This document shows positions 45,046 to 57,225 of a DNA stretch of 64,000 bases, in pieces. Positions within the stretch are counted from its first letter, which is position 1; each line of letters begins with the position of its first letter. The stretch comes from Euryodendron excelsum (taxonomy: Eukaryota; Streptophyta; Magnoliopsida; Ericales; Pentaphylacaceae). The DNA lies in the NCBI GenBank assembly GCA_033060915.1, contig CM065393.1, positions 8,400,001-8,464,000 of the forward strand, in the 5' to 3' direction. Below the pieces are notes generated by a model. That model saw nothing but the letters and a program-made list of their open reading frames with translations, was not told where the DNA came from and did no database searches. Position numbers and translations under genes: made by a program.

Positions 45046-45637
45046 AGTCTATCTATTGTACTGGCTTTCAGAATTTCGGTTCTTGTCTAAGAAGGAAAAA
45101 TGGTAGGTTGAGGCTTCAGAGTCTTATAGGTTTATTCATTTCTATTTGAATGCGACTCGCCCAGATAATAGCATTTTTATGTTGTTTCTTTGTCTCTATT
45201 TTCTCTTCTTTTTTCTATGCTGACATAAAGTATAACTCCTTAGCCTACTGAGGAGATGCTCTTTCATGGTGCTCAAAAAGAAAAATATTCAGTAGAAAGA
45301 ATCCAATTCTTTCAGACTAGTGGTATCGGTTGTAAGAACTTTTCCAACAAAGTTTGTGCCACTTGAGAGAAAGATCTACCCAACACAATTCGACTAGGGT
45401 TTTGATATATCCTTTTGGCATTGAAGAATTCAGATTCTCCAGTTTGAAAACAACTTGGCATTTTCAATTCCTCAACATAGGTTCTTAATAGTTAGGTTCT
45501 TAGGACAACATTTAGATAAGTGGCATCTGGAAGGAGGTGTATCAAATTTTGATCAATCATAACAACTATAATAAAAAAGTTCTTACTACTTAGGTTTTCA
45601 TAACTCACTTTTTAGAAAAGAAAGGTAGTTAATTATT

Positions 45638-45982
45638 CTAAGATGCTATAATGATCAACATGGTCTCTCGAGTCATCTTATCTTGTTTTGTCTTTTCTAG
45701 TGGTAAGTTGGACCACTGTGGATTATCCTTTGACCCAACAGATAGCGTAGATACTTGCGCAGAATCTCTCTCAGCAATTTCTGCTTCTATTAGGCTATGA
45801 TTGAATCCAACAGGGCCATAGCTAAACCTCACATAGAACAGTATTGTTACAGTTGTTGGAGGATTTTTGGTGCGCTCTAAACTCTGTTGTATAAAGACAC
45901 AAAGCAAGCCCTGGCAGAAGGCTTCATCACTTGCTAGATAGGCCAGGTGTGAAAGACAAGCATTTATAGGTGACTTTTGCAA
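45638..45982 (-). CDS. Orphan ORF, possible exon relic
   Basis: 114 codons, including CLSHLAYLASDEAFCQGLL, then RTKNPPTTVTILFYVRFSYG, GFNHSLIEAEIAERDSAQVS and WSNLPLEKTKQDKMTRETM. Its even amino-acid composition suggests that it is or was coding. It lies on the same strand as the exon at 44.9 kb and upstream of it in that orientation, so both could be from one gene. I cannot name the family. Confidence 0.4.
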   Translation of the reverse strand: MQKSPINACLSHLAYLASDEAFCQGLLCVFIQQSLERTKNPPTTVTILFYVRFSYGPVGFNHSLIEAEIAERDSAQVSTLSVGSKDNPQWSNLPLEKTKQDKMTRETMLIIIAS

Positions 45983-47200
45983 TTTTCTATTCAGGCCTAG
46001 CTAATGACGTCTCTATCTGTTCCATTTAAGTGCTATTTGATTTCTAGCTATTTGCTATATTTTGCTTCTCCTACAATATTTGCATCCTAAGAAGTACGGG
46101 CACTCTCGTTGAACACTACTCGACATGTGTTAGATAAGCATCCAAACATGCCCTATTATTTTTAAAATTTGTAGAACTGGACACACTTCAGATACTTGAG
46201 GGAGGCACATGTAAATTGCTTAAACATACATTAAACATGTTGAAGTTTGAAGAAAATAACTCAGGATCTAATTGCTAAACATAAACAATGTGTTTTTACA
46301 CTTGCATTGACATTTGAGTTCTGGAATACATGGTTTTTAGTTTTTAATAGGTCTTATTTCACAATTTCATATTATCTTTGAGAAAAAAAAAATATTCATA
46401 TTTGTATATGACATTGTAACATATATTTGCAGCTTGCCCCTGCTATCATGTCTCGCATGTATTTAGTGTGTCCATCTCGTCTCATATCCATGTCCGTGCT
46501 TCTTAGTTTTTTTCTAGGGTATTTTCTTTGTGCTTTGCTTTGTTTATTCTCCATTTTTTTTGTTTTTTGCTTGTTTCAATATAGAATTTTAATATGGTTT
46601 AACTGTTGGAGATGATAAATGCTTATATATGTTTTGAATTGATCTCATTTTATTTGGAGTTTTGAGTTTGAGGGAACTTCTTCCCTATTATTCATGCCTC
46701 AATTTGTTTTGAGTGTGATGTAGCCTTCCTGTGAGTACCAGATTATCGATTGTTACCATTGGCAGAGCCTTTCAAGCTAGTCTAAATCTAAGTACCTTCA
46801 ACAAGTTTGTAAGAGGCAGTTGGTTTGTGATTGTAATTTTCAATCATCCTTCTAGTGATCAACTTTGAAGCTTTTTCATAGTATTTAAGGTATTGTATTA
46901 CTAGATTGGCAGCAGACTAAAACATTGCCTTTGTTGAACCTTTAACTCTAGGATTTCTCATGTTCTTGCTCTTTATATGCTTAGGATGTAATATAGATAT
47001 TGACTTCTCTATTAGCTTGTCTATGAGTGGTTGTCTTGATCAGTTGCATAAAAAAATCGTTCCTACTTGTTTGGTATTAAACTATATAAAATAATAGAGC
47101 CACTAATAATTGCATATAGTAGGAGTAAATTATGCAAAGGCGGTAGGGTTATGAATTTAATATGTGCAATTGCCTAGAATTGTTATTGGCACCATTTTTA
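45983..47200. other. Non-coding, nothing recognised
   Basis: T-rich sequence without domain-bearing ORFs, LTR edges or terminal repeats that I could support. Confidence 0.5.
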
Positions 47201-48291
47201 GCATCGTCTTTATAATACAAGTTGTGTCGCAGCCCCAAACCCACCCTCTGCGGATTAAGGACCATAACTGACTAGTAACTTAACTACCGAAGACCAAACT
47301 AAATCAAAAGATTGATCACTTATATATGAGTTTATAATTGCAAAAGCATAATAGTAATAATATGTGCATATAACCCCATATTAGAGCAAGTGCCTATGTC
47401 TTCATCGACTCATGCCATATAACATAAGGTTATTAGACCAGTTAGGCCTATCGCAAGGCCTTACATCCATATATATATAACATAGTTCTCCAAAAGTGTA
47501 TTATAAGTTTCACATAGTTCACAAGGTAAAACATGTAACTTCAACAAAATAGAACATAAGTCTCTAGCATCCCCTTAAAGCATCTACATCAAAACAAGCC
47601 TTTTAGCATAGGCTCTCATCCTTGATTTCCTGAAAACGTTAAGTAAAAGCATGAGCTAAAAGCCCAATGAATAATAGAACAATTGAAGCATGAAAATATC
47701 ATAGACATAGGCATTGATAATACGAGACATTGAGAATAGAACATATGATTTACAACACCAATGCCTTGATTGGTAGAATGATGGGTTTAGCCTTGTTTCC
47801 TATTTCATTATTTGAACAAGGGACTTTTGTGATCTGTATTACTCCTATTGAAGGGAAGTAGCCAGCCGTGGCAATCATATTTTCACTTTTATCCTGTGGA
47901 GTATTAGGAGGTTTCACGGGCAGGACCCTATTTAAATTCATGCCTGAAAATTGCCATTCCAAGGCTGGGACTGAAGGGCTCACCGCAGGAGATTCTGAAC
48001 TGTAGTCTGGGAAGGGCCCCCATCCAGTTGGCTTAGGTTTCCATAGACTAGTGTTGCAAGGAAGGATGTTGCTACAAGATGCTTTGAAAGTCCAATCAAG
48101 GGGAGAAGTCATTATGGGAGTGGTTACCACTGGCTTTTCTGAAGTAAAGCCAACTCCTTACTTCTTCTTTCTCATTGGAGGATTGGGGATGAATTACTAT
48201 TGGGTGCTAAGTCCTTTTTTTGGATTAAGTTGTTTGCTTCCATAAGATGGCAAGAATGATGACAACTCCAGATTGTATGGTTTTAGCAAAC
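47200..48291 (-). repeat. Duplicated ~1.1 kb segment, copy 1, with an unidentified minus-strand ORF
   Basis: Homologous along its length to 50253-50858 plus 55260-55691. It starts GCATCGTCTTT.ATAATACA and ends AGCAAACCGGCCAT. On the minus strand the ORF at 48130-47750 reads PIMTSPLDWTFKA, SLWKPKPTGWGPFPDYSSES, VPALEWQFSGMNLNRVLP and NEIGNKAKPIILPIKAL, preceded in broken frames by a MAGLLKPYNLELSSF start. The plus-strand order of motifs resembles retroelement LTR/U5 sequence read backwards, so a retroelement origin is likely but unproven. Confidence 0.7.
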
Positions 48292-49080
48292 CGGCCATTT
48301 CGCCTTTTTATGGGTATGGTTCATTTCCTCCTCGTCTTTAGAGAGTGTGTTAACATCTAGAATTGATGTCAGGCATGCTGCTTGTTGCTTTTTAGCTACT
48401 CTTAGGTCCCATGCTGACATTTGCGTTGAAATAATTTGAATGGAGGGGACTAAGGGTCGTTCCTTGGTGACAGAAGATCGTGCTTCTATGTCATGAATGA
48501 TGGCTAATACTTCCATCCTTTTGAATCAGTTGTGAAATTGTCACCCTTATATATCATTAATTTCTTTACCGTACCAGAAGTCATTATGTTGACAGAGCTG
48601 TATGTGAGCCTGGAATGGACAGGAGTGAGTAATTTCAATGCTACCATCCAAAATCAATCAGATCTTGGATATTATGTCAGAGGGTAAAACAGTCCTCTGT
48701 GTCATGCCCCAGAGTTTGTGAATGATAGGCGCATCTCTTGGTGAAGTCAAATCTTCTCGAGAGAGGCAAAGGCACTAGTTTGTGGGACAAAGGAATAATC
48801 AACCCCATGGCAATCAAGGGTTCAAATGCTCAAGTCTATGAATATGCCAAGGCAACGTATATTCTCCTCTGACTGGGAAGGGTGTATCAAGTGAATAGCT
48901 ATTTTTTTGAAGTCTACACATCTGACCATTCTTCCTTCCATAGAACTGGCGGTGGTGGGGGCATCTCCACTTTGGACACTCTTGCAAAATAGAATAGATT
49001 ATGTATATTATGTTCAAAATAAGACCTACCACAATTTGAACATCAATTTCACCCGTGAATCCCAATAGCCACTTACTTAT
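48292..49080 (-). other. Minus-strand coding-like remnants upstream of the repeated ORF
   Basis: Frames read EVLAIIHDIEARSSVTKERP (48516-48450) and TVKKLMIYKGDN (about 48575), and further upstream DAPTTASSMEGRMVRC and HLIHPSQSEENIRCLG (about 48960-48860). They continue the orientation of the 48.1 kb ORF and are broken by stops. This may be one decayed retroelement polyprotein. I could not assign a domain. Confidence 0.4.
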
Positions 49081-49320
49081 GTCTATAACTTCTTAAGGAA
49101 GTTTGCTTGTTGCCACCTAGTTTATCAATTTTATCGGCTTCGAGTTTGTAAATTTGTAATAGAGAATTGATAGTAGCAAGCATTCAAAGCATTATTGGAT
49201 TAAAATTTTTGGCAATTGTATTTTAAGATGTTATGTTACTTTAATTCTAATATATTTAATTGTTGGCTCATTGGAGGAGTTCGTAGTGCCAACTGATACT
49301 TATCAAAATACAAGGATCAA

Positions 49321-49516
49321 CTGCTTGTTTATAGAATTCAACAAGCAACAGGAATTCCACCCCAATGCTAAATGTTTAGTAGAAAATTAATTGTAACATA
49401 CATACGAAAGTGATCATCAGTTGCTTATTTATAGAATTCAACAAGCAACAAGAATTCCACCCGAATGCTAAATGTTTAGCAAAAAATTGATTTTAACATA
49501 CAAACGAAAGAGACCA
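49321..49516. repeat. 100 bp tandem duplication
   Basis: TTATAGAATTCAACAAGCAA recurs exactly 100 bp apart (units start 49321 and 49421), with AATTCCACCC(C/G)AATGCTAA and CATACGAAAG-like ends in both. Confidence 0.9.
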
Positions 49517-49549
49517 ATCCTCCAGTAAAACATCACAACACTAACAAGC

Positions 49550-50150
49550 ATAAATAGGCTTTTTAAAACTCTAGTCAAGTCAAAACGGTCACTTCCAGCG
49601 CCCATAGGGCCCACTTAAAGCCAAATGACCAAAATGCTTTTAAGCACTCCATATAGTTTTTCGAGATCGGGCGGTCTCCGAAACCAGTTGCCACGAAAAC
49701 ACTCACAAACCTTAAACGGTTCACTTTCAATGTCTGCTAGCCTACTAATGTAGAATGTTCATTATACCCCTTGGCATTAGGTAGTTTCCACTAAGATCAG
49801 GTAATCTCCGAAACCAACGCAAAAACCGTCGCAGTGGTAAAAACATTCACATACTATCAAGCCGTAGCAGTGATAGAAACACTCATAAACATGTCAATGC
49901 GGATAGGCCGCAAGCAACCTAATGTCACAAGACGGAAAGCGGCCCTTGGCCAGGGCACGTTTTTCAAAGAAAAGAGAGACATTTCAAAACCAACTCGTCA
50001 CAACCGTCGGAGTGATGGAAACACTCGTAAACCCAAGTCAACACCAACACTTGCTTGCCCGACATAGTAAAAAATGACCATTCTGCCAAGGGGCATAATG
50101 GCCAAAACACAACATTTAGCATGATATCCCAACCTTGGGTAAGTCGTAAG
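49550..50150 (+). repeat. Fragment of the 4.4 kb LTR family
   Basis: CAAAACGGTCACTTCCAGCG, GAGATCGGGCGGTCTCCGAA and GAAACACTC(A/G)TAAAC blocks match parts of the LTRs at 50859-55259 (reverse) and 61462-64000 (same strand). No LTR edges are present. Confidence 0.65.
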
Positions 50151-50252
50151 TGTATAACATGATACAGTCGGTTTCATATTAGGGTCTCCTTAGAGTTGGC
50201 ATTTAACATGATATCCTAACTCTTTTTGGAAGTTGGGATAGGTTAGTGTTTT

Positions 50253-50858
50253 GGCATCGTCTTTGTAATACAGGTTGTGTCACAGCTCCAAACCCACCCT
50301 TTGCGGATTAGGGACCCTAACCAACTAGTAGCTTAGTTACCAAAGGCCAAACTAATCAAAAGATTGATCACTTGTATATGAGTTTATAATTGCGAAAGAA
50401 TAATAATAATAACATGTGCATACATCCCCATATCAGAGCAAGTGCCTATGACTTCATCGACTCATGCCATATAAGACAAGGTTGGACATAGTTGAAAAAG
50501 GTAAAACATTTAACTTCAACAAAACAGAAAATAAGTCTCTAGCATCCCCTTAAATCATCTTCAACAAAACAAGATTTTAAGCATAGGCTCTCATCCTTGA
50601 TTCCTTAAAAATATTAAGTAGAAGCATTAGCTAAAAGCCTAGTGAATAATATAACAATTGAAGCATGAAAATACTAGACTTATTTTGAATATATCATAGG
50701 CATTGGTAATATAAGACACTGAGAATAGAAAGTATGATTTACAAGAGCGATGTCTTTAGTGGTAGAATGATGACTTTACCCTTGCTTTCTGTTTGATTAT
50801 TTGAACAAGGGAGCTTTGTGATCTGTATTACTCCTATTGAATAGAATAACCAGCCATG
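50253..50858 (-). repeat. Duplicated segment, copy 2, left part
   Basis: Matches 47200 to about 47870, including TTGATCACTT-TATATGAGTT and TCTCTAGCATCCCCTTAAA. It stops at CAGCCATG, where the 4.4 kb LTR is inserted, and continues at 55260. Confidence 0.88.
50854..50858. other. Target-site duplication, left copy
   Basis: CCATG directly before the TG start of the 4.4 kb LTR. The matching CCATG is at 55260-55264. Confidence 0.9.
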
Positions 50859-53800
50859 TGTCGGGCCCTAATTTTTCGCCCTAATTTTTCGCACTCGAGA
50901 AAACATACAAGCGAGAAAAACACAGTACTCTCTCGTTAAAACTCATCCTCTTAGAAGGACGAGTGCAACTAGGTTTGAATTAGAAATTGATTTGAATAAG
51001 GGCTTTTGGAAAAAGTTTGGAGTCGCCACCTAACTTTGTTAAGGTGAGTTAGGTCACCTAAACTAAGTACAATCTGAAGATTAAACTTAAGGTTTTTGAA
51101 AGGGTTTTGAAAAACTTCCTCAAGAGAGGGTTTTTGGAGAAAATAGGTTGTTTGGTAATCTTTGGAAAGATTTAAGCCCTTTTTAAAAAATAAACTCATT
51201 TTGGTTTTTGAAAACAATGATTCTAGGTTCGGAGGTTGGTTACGTATGGGGAAGATGTACTAGGCTATCATCCTATCCCACTCTTGCGATACCTACATGT
51301 CTATTCACGCTAGATTCACTCATTTAGAATATTCAGTTATTTATTGTCCAATATTATACACTTTGAAAAGAATTTTAGGAAGAAGTTTGATATGATGCAT
51401 GACATGCAAGTACAAAAAAAGATTTGATTTTGAAAATAGATTTGAAAAGAGGATTGGAAGCTTGAAAAAGGTTATGACCGCACCCATGAGAGTTGCCTAC
51501 GTATCCCTTTATTAAGAATTAGGTCAGTCGTAGTTCGAATTAGGGGTCCAATTGAAAATAGACACTTTGAGATATTTGAAATGTTTGATTTGAAAAGGTT
51601 TGATTTGGACCTTTGATTGGAAGATTGGAGATTGAATTTTGATTTGAAATCGAACTTAGATTTAAATTGAACTTGAGGAGTAGAACTAGGACTTGATTTA
51701 GAAAGATTGAGTTGAGCTTTGAAAACATTTTGACTTAGATTGAAATTTGAAAACCATCTTCGTCTAAAAAAGAGTGGAAACTCCCTAACTTTAGGGTTGG
51801 GGTTGAACTAGGGTTTTGACATCCTAGGACTTTGGTAACCTAAGGTTGAAGCATGCAATTGAAGTAAGAAGGTTTGATTTAGAGTTGAAAAGTTCAATTT
51901 TAGAAAGTTTAAAATTAGGAAAGGTTGAATTTAGGGAAGATTAGAAATGATTTGATTTAATTTAGAAACACTTGACTTGAAAATACTTTTAAAGATTTGA
52001 CCTGATTATTTGATTTGAAATAATCTAGAAAGTTAAGGTTTAGAAAAGATTGAATTTTGAAAAGCTTTGAATTAGAAAAGTTTCAAAGTAGGAAAGTGTC
52101 ATTTTAGGAAAGTGTCAAATTAAGAAAGTTTCATTTTAGAAAATTTTCCATTTTAGGAAAGAATTAATTTTGGAAAGATTTGAATTTGGAAAGTTTTGGA
52201 GGTTTGAAATTAAGAAAAGTTTGGAAGTTTGAAACTAGGAAAGATTTGGATGTTTGAATTTAAGAAAGATTAAAATTGGGAAAGATTTGATAATTTGAAA
52301 TTTAGAAATTTGAGATTTAGAAAGGTTTGAAATTAGGGAAGATTGGAATTAAAAAATATTAGAATTAGGAAATATTTGATTCTTATTTCCTAAGTAGAAG
52401 ATTAGATTTTATTTAAAAATATATATAATTTGATTTTGTTTCCAAAATTGGAGGATTTGATTTGAGTTCGTAAATTTGGAAGATTTGATTTGATATGGAA
52501 TTGGAAAAGTTGAGTTTTGAAAGTCTTGAATTTGGAGATCTATTATTTGGTGGAAAAAAAAGAGTTTTTGGAAATCTATGATTTGATGTAGAAAATATAA
52601 AGTTATTACTTTAGGAAAGGAATTATGGTTTCCTAATCATGGTTTCTAAGACTTGACTTGGACTTCAAGTCAAAGAGTTTTTGAAAAATAGATCTTTGAA
52701 AAGAGTTTTAGGAAGTTGATTTTTTGAAAAGAGTTTTTCAGGAAGCAGATTTTTGAAAAGCAATTTAGAAAGAGGTTTGAATATGGATTTTTGCAAGCCT
52801 CTTGAATATCTCAATTTCCTAAAATGATTCTAACCATAATAAGATTAGAACCATTCTAGGATTGTGATTTTGAAAATGAATAGAATTGGAAATATGGACC
52901 ATAATGATCACATTGAATATAACAGTTTCCTAATACAACCCTAACCATGAAATGGCTAGAATTACTTTAAGATTGTGATTTTAATAAAAACAATTTTAGG
53001 GTTTACACCCAAAATTTGGACTTTGATGGTCACATTGAATATAACACTTTCCTAAAACAACTCTAACCATAGAATTGGTAGAATCACTTTGTAATTGTGA
53101 TTTGAAAACAAATTTGAAAGAAGGAGATTTTGAATGCAAGTTTTGAAAGAGAATTTTGATGCAAGTTTGAAAATAATTCTGAAAGCAATTTTGAATGAAT
53201 GTATGAATATGATAACTACAATGCAATAGGGTTGTAAACATACAAGATTAAGCTTCACCACGTAATCAAGGGGGTCGAACCCACACCATCAAAGGTTGAA
53301 CTAAAAGAAAGCCCCCGGCACGGTAACTTTCAACGGTCCTTCTTATGCATGAATCGGGTAGTCCCTTGTTTCAAGCATGCAAGAAGAAGAGGTAGAAGAT
53401 AGAGATTAAAATAGAAGAAAACCCAAGTGGGTTCGAAGGGAAAAGAGAGAAGGGGGATTACATAAAAGTAAATAGAAACCAACCTCGTATTCTTCTTGCT
53501 TTGATTGCTTTATTTGCTTTGCTTTACTTGAACCTTGAGAGCTTTGAAGTTGTAGCACTTGAGTCTTCAATGGATGTTTTGAGGCTTGTGTTTGAGTGTA
53601 GAGGTTGTATAGAAGTTAGGGTTTGAGTGTATAGAGGCTAGGGCTTGAAGAAGTTTGAGAGAATTAGGGTTTGGAAAGACTTTGAGCTATGTTTTTAGAG
53701 AGACAGAGTTTTTGGACTGAATGTGCGAACCCTTTTTACGCAGGGGAGTGTCTGTATTTATAGACAATCAAAACAACCTTGGCACCAGGGCAAACTTTCC

Positions 53801-55259
53801 ACTAGCACCACTAGGAGTAGCGCTAAGCCATTTATTGGCTTAGTGCCACTACTAGTGGTGCTAGCCACTTAGGAAAGTTTTAAAGCAGTAAAAAACGTAT
53901 CTTTTAAGCCTTGGAACGCAAGGTAAAAGATTTGGATGTCTGTCCTAGTGACTACCATGCAATTTTTGGGTTGGCTCCACTAGGAGTGACTCTGAAAGGT
54001 CTAGGAATAATCCAAAAGACCGGGATGGACAAGAACCTTAGAAAGAATGTCCCGGAGGTAACTAACTTAAGAAACAATCCTAGAATGTTTGAAAAGGTTT
54101 ACCGGTCCTACCAAGGGCAAAACAGTCAATCAGACAGAAAAAATATCAAAATAGACTCGGAGTGACCCATGAGAAGACTTGAAGGTTGAAAATACTATTG
54201 AGAGTGTTCCAAAGGGTTGCTGGTTTGATACCCAGAGCTGGTGTGGTTCTTGGAGGTGATCTAATGCCTAAGAGCAAAATGGTTATTTTGATCGGATAGT
54301 CTCAGAATTGATCCAGAATCGCTGGAAGGCATTTGGACGCGCTGGATTGTCTTTGGGACAATCTTGGAAGGGTGGACTTATCACTCTGAGGACTTAGGTA
54401 CTTTTTCGAGAAGTGTGCTGGAAAGGCCCAAGAGGCAATTTGGTCATTTTTCACCAAAGTGGGTTAGCAGACACTGGTGTTGACCTAAGTTTTAAGTGTT
54501 TCCATCACTCTGACGGTGTGTGACGAGTCAGCTTCCAAAGGTATCTCGTCCTTCAGTAAACATGCCAAGGCCAAGTGGCGTGTTTGGTCCCGTGATATAG
54601 GGGTTTTGTTGGCAATTCTCAATGTCAACCTATTTGCAAGTGTTTTCGCCACTCCAACGGTTTCGATATTTATGAGTGTTTTTGTCATTGTGACTGTGTG
54701 CGTTCATTCCGGAGTCTACTTGATCTCGGGAAGTTGTTATATGGTCTTATCATCTGAGGAATCAACTTTTTCAAAAGACGTGTCGAATAATGGGCATTCT
54801 ACATTGACAGGCTAGCAGGCGCCAAAGTGAACTGTTCTACCATCTCGGGGACTTAGGTTCCATTCTGGTTGACAAGTTTGAAGGGACTTACCATTTTGAG
54901 GAGTCTTTTCAGTAAACGCATCGAACTTGATGGACTTACCGTCTGAGGGATTAACTTTCTTGAAAGACGTGCCAGATTGAGTTTGATTAGCCTGGATTGG
55001 AATTGGAATTGGAATTGGAATTGAGATTGAAAATAGGGACTTACGGTTTTTAGGAAGACATGCCTATTGGAATTGAACCAAGCAATGTCGCAAGGGCATT
55101 TTGGTTATTTTGCCTCTTTTGGGCCCGGCAGGCCTGCGAAACAATGATTGATTGGATTGAGTCTGAAAAACAAGTTTGAACTTGAATGTATCTGTGTCAG
55201 TTTGAATGTGAGTCCGGTCGGACCGGAGATTGCCGAGCGAGCAAAATGGGGTGCTTACA
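50859..55259 (-). mobile_element. 4.4 kb solo LTR (long-LTR gypsy type, possibly TAT/Ogre), minus orientation
   Basis: Runs TGTCGGGCCC to GGTGCTTACA, with TG/CA ends and perfect 5 bp CCATG duplications, and splits the duplicated segment. No internal second LTR, PBS, PPT or pol is visible, so it looks like a solo LTR. Orientation comes from a TATA box on the minus strand (CTATAAATA, 53763-53755), which matches the TATA region of the family copy at 61462 (CTATAAAAATAGG) at a similar distance from the LTR start. LTRs this long, together with the GGAGTCGCCACC motif near 51025, suggest the TAT/Ogre group; that lineage call is inference. Confidence 0.78.
51400..52780. repeat. Purine-rich degenerate minisatellite inside the LTR
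   Basis: Long run of variants of GAAAGTTTGAAATTAGGAAA and TTGGAAGATTTGATTTG on the plus strand, with almost no C. It has no fixed period; short units have diverged. Confidence 0.7.
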
Positions 55260-55691
55260 CCATGGCAATCATATTTTCGCTTTAATCATGTGGAGTATCA
55301 GGAGGTTGCATGGGCAAGACCCCATTTAAATTCATGCTTGAAAATTGCCATTCCATGGCTAGAACTGAAGGGCTTATCGCGGGAGATTTTGAGCTATAGT
55401 TTGGGAAGGGCCCCCATCCAGTTGGCTTAGGTTTCCATGGACTAGTGTTGTAGGTAGGGATGTTGTTGCCAAATACTTTGAAAGTCCATTCAAGGGGAGA
55501 AGTCATTATAGGGGTGGTTATCCCTAGCTTTCCTGAAGTAAAGCCAACTTCTTAGTTCTTCTTTCTCATGGGAGGATTGGGGACGAATTGCTCTTGGGCT
55601 CCAAGTCCTTTCTTTAGATTGAGTCATTTGCTTTCATAAGACGGCGAGAACAATGACAAATCCAAATTATAGAGTTTGAGCAAACCGGCCA
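55260..55691 (-). repeat. Duplicated segment, copy 2, right part, with ORF
   Basis: Resumes the match to copy 1 (GGCAATCATATTTTC-CTTT). The minus ORF 55506-55282 reads PIMTSPLEWTFK, SPWKPKPTGWGPFPNYSSKS and MEWQFSSMNLNGVLPMQPPD, paralogous to the ORF at 47750-48130. The reading frame is retained despite many substitutions between copies, although an upstream stop lies near 55625. Confidence 0.85.
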
Positions 55692-56286
55692 TGATACCTT
55701 AGCCTTTTATTCTCCATATTGATTACTATAACTTTTTATTGTCTATTATTTATTTTAATTTTTCTACCATGCTTTGGTTTGTTTCCTGTATAGAATGTCA
55801 AGTTCAAAGTTTTATCTGTTTTGGTGTTATACTCATAAGCTTACTAGTGTATCTTGTATTTTTATTTGTCTATAAGCTTACTAGTTTATCTTGTATTTTT
55901 ATTTGTCTATAAGCTTACTAGTGTATCTTGTATTTTTATTTGTCTTAGGCATTGATAAATACAATTTTATTATTGTTATTGCTCTTATGAGTGTGTGTTG
56001 TGTGTGTTACATTTGTTGGGCCATATGGGTTATACCTATACCTCACCTAGAAAATGGTATACAATATTGCATTGGAACTTGCTCAAATCACTTTGTTCGC
56101 GACTATTTATCATTTCATTAGGTTTGGTGACAGATAACCAACAAAGGTGATGATATTCCCTCTGTTCATACAGACTCTATTCTAGAGATTGAGATGTATG
56201 TTCATGCTAACTTGGTCACTCAAATCCATTAAATTGAGTTTTCTATGTAATACCTGCTTAACTCTTTCATTATTCTATATACACAG
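55692..56286. repeat. Non-coding with a 37 bp triplet repeat
   Basis: ATAAGCTTACTAGT followed by TATCTTGTATTTTTATTTGT begins at 55835, 55872 and 55909, three near-identical 37 bp units. The rest is T-rich and unrecognised, ending in an ACACAG acceptor. Confidence 0.85.
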
Positions 56287-56548
56287 TGACGGGCAAGAGG
56301 GAGAACAACTGCATACTGGGATATACATATTAAAGAATACCTCACCTCTTCCTGAACAAGTACTAGGTCGTAGTTTTGGAATAAATCTTTCTTTATTGGA
56401 TCCAAATGTTGCTATGAATCTCCAAGAAGATAACCCTACATGTTCAAAAACCTCATCAAATAGTGTAGTGAAAAACTCCTCTTTCCAGGCCATTGCTGAA
56501 CAACCAGTATCATCCATGTTTGAAGTACATACCAGAGAGGAACCTTAA
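56287..56548 (+). CDS. Candidate terminal exon of an unidentified gene
   Basis: Follows a T-rich tract and ACACAG acceptor. It reads DGQEGEQLHTGIYILKNTSP, GRSFGINLSLLDPNVAMNLQ, a serine-rich stretch and AIAEQPVSSMFEVHTREEP, ending at TAA 56546-56548. The same frame continues TVLSDEVNIGRNG after the stop, so the TAA could be a lesion in a longer exon. I do not recognise the family. Confidence 0.4.
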
Positions 56549-57180
56549 ACTGTGTTAAGTGATGAGGTGAATATAGGCAGGAATGGCTAACAGGATTATA
56601 ATAGGTGCAGGTTCCATAATGTGTTTGGACCTCTCAATTCCTCCCCCTATAACCATTTATTTACTTGAGGATTTAATCCCATGCAGATGTCAATGCGAGC
56701 CAATATGTTCATTTATTGACATTTGTGCAGCACAAGAGGATGTTGGTTCATTTTTATGCTACCATTGCTCCAATACATTTTTACTTGTTCATTGTACTTA
56801 TGTGACATATTCATGTAGATTAGTGGAATGCAATATACTGATGGAGTCAATTTCTAATGGAGAATCCGTTCATGCAGCATCAAATGCTTGTTGGGACTCC
56901 TTGGACTCCATAAGCAGAAGCCATGTTGCTATTTTGAATAAATATCTCCTAAAGGCAAGGTTCTGGAATTGTTGTGGTAAAGAATTGGTGAAACTGTGTC
57001 TCCTTACCATGGACTGGTATTTCTTAAAAAAGCTTGCACGGTCATGAAAAAAGCTACTACCAACTACATAAATTGTACATGTTCTCCTATGTTTGTAGGT
57101 GCCACTTAAGAGAAACCTAGCTTTCACTTGGAGATGCAAATGCACAATCCGTTGGCAAATAGCTCCATGAAATTTTTTAA
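56549..57180 (+). other. Possible further exon relics, unidentified
   Basis: An open stretch around 56845-56945 reads MESISNGESVHAASNACW then DSLDSISRSHVAIL. It may belong with the exon at 56.3 kb. No splice sites could be fixed with confidence. Confidence 0.3.

Positions 57181-57224
<44 letters not shown>
57181..57224. repeat. Poly(G) run of 44
   Basis: 44 consecutive G residues after AATTTTTTAA. This is extreme for an AT-rich plant genome and may be an assembly or base-calling artefact. Confidence 0.95.

Positions 57225-57225
<1 letters not shown>

Noticed and set aside
47200..55691. The two ~1.1 kb segments as a pair of LTRs of one element
   Set aside because: Homology passes slightly beyond the expected TG/CA edge, outer flanks show no matching target duplication, and no PBS or clear PPT lies next to them.
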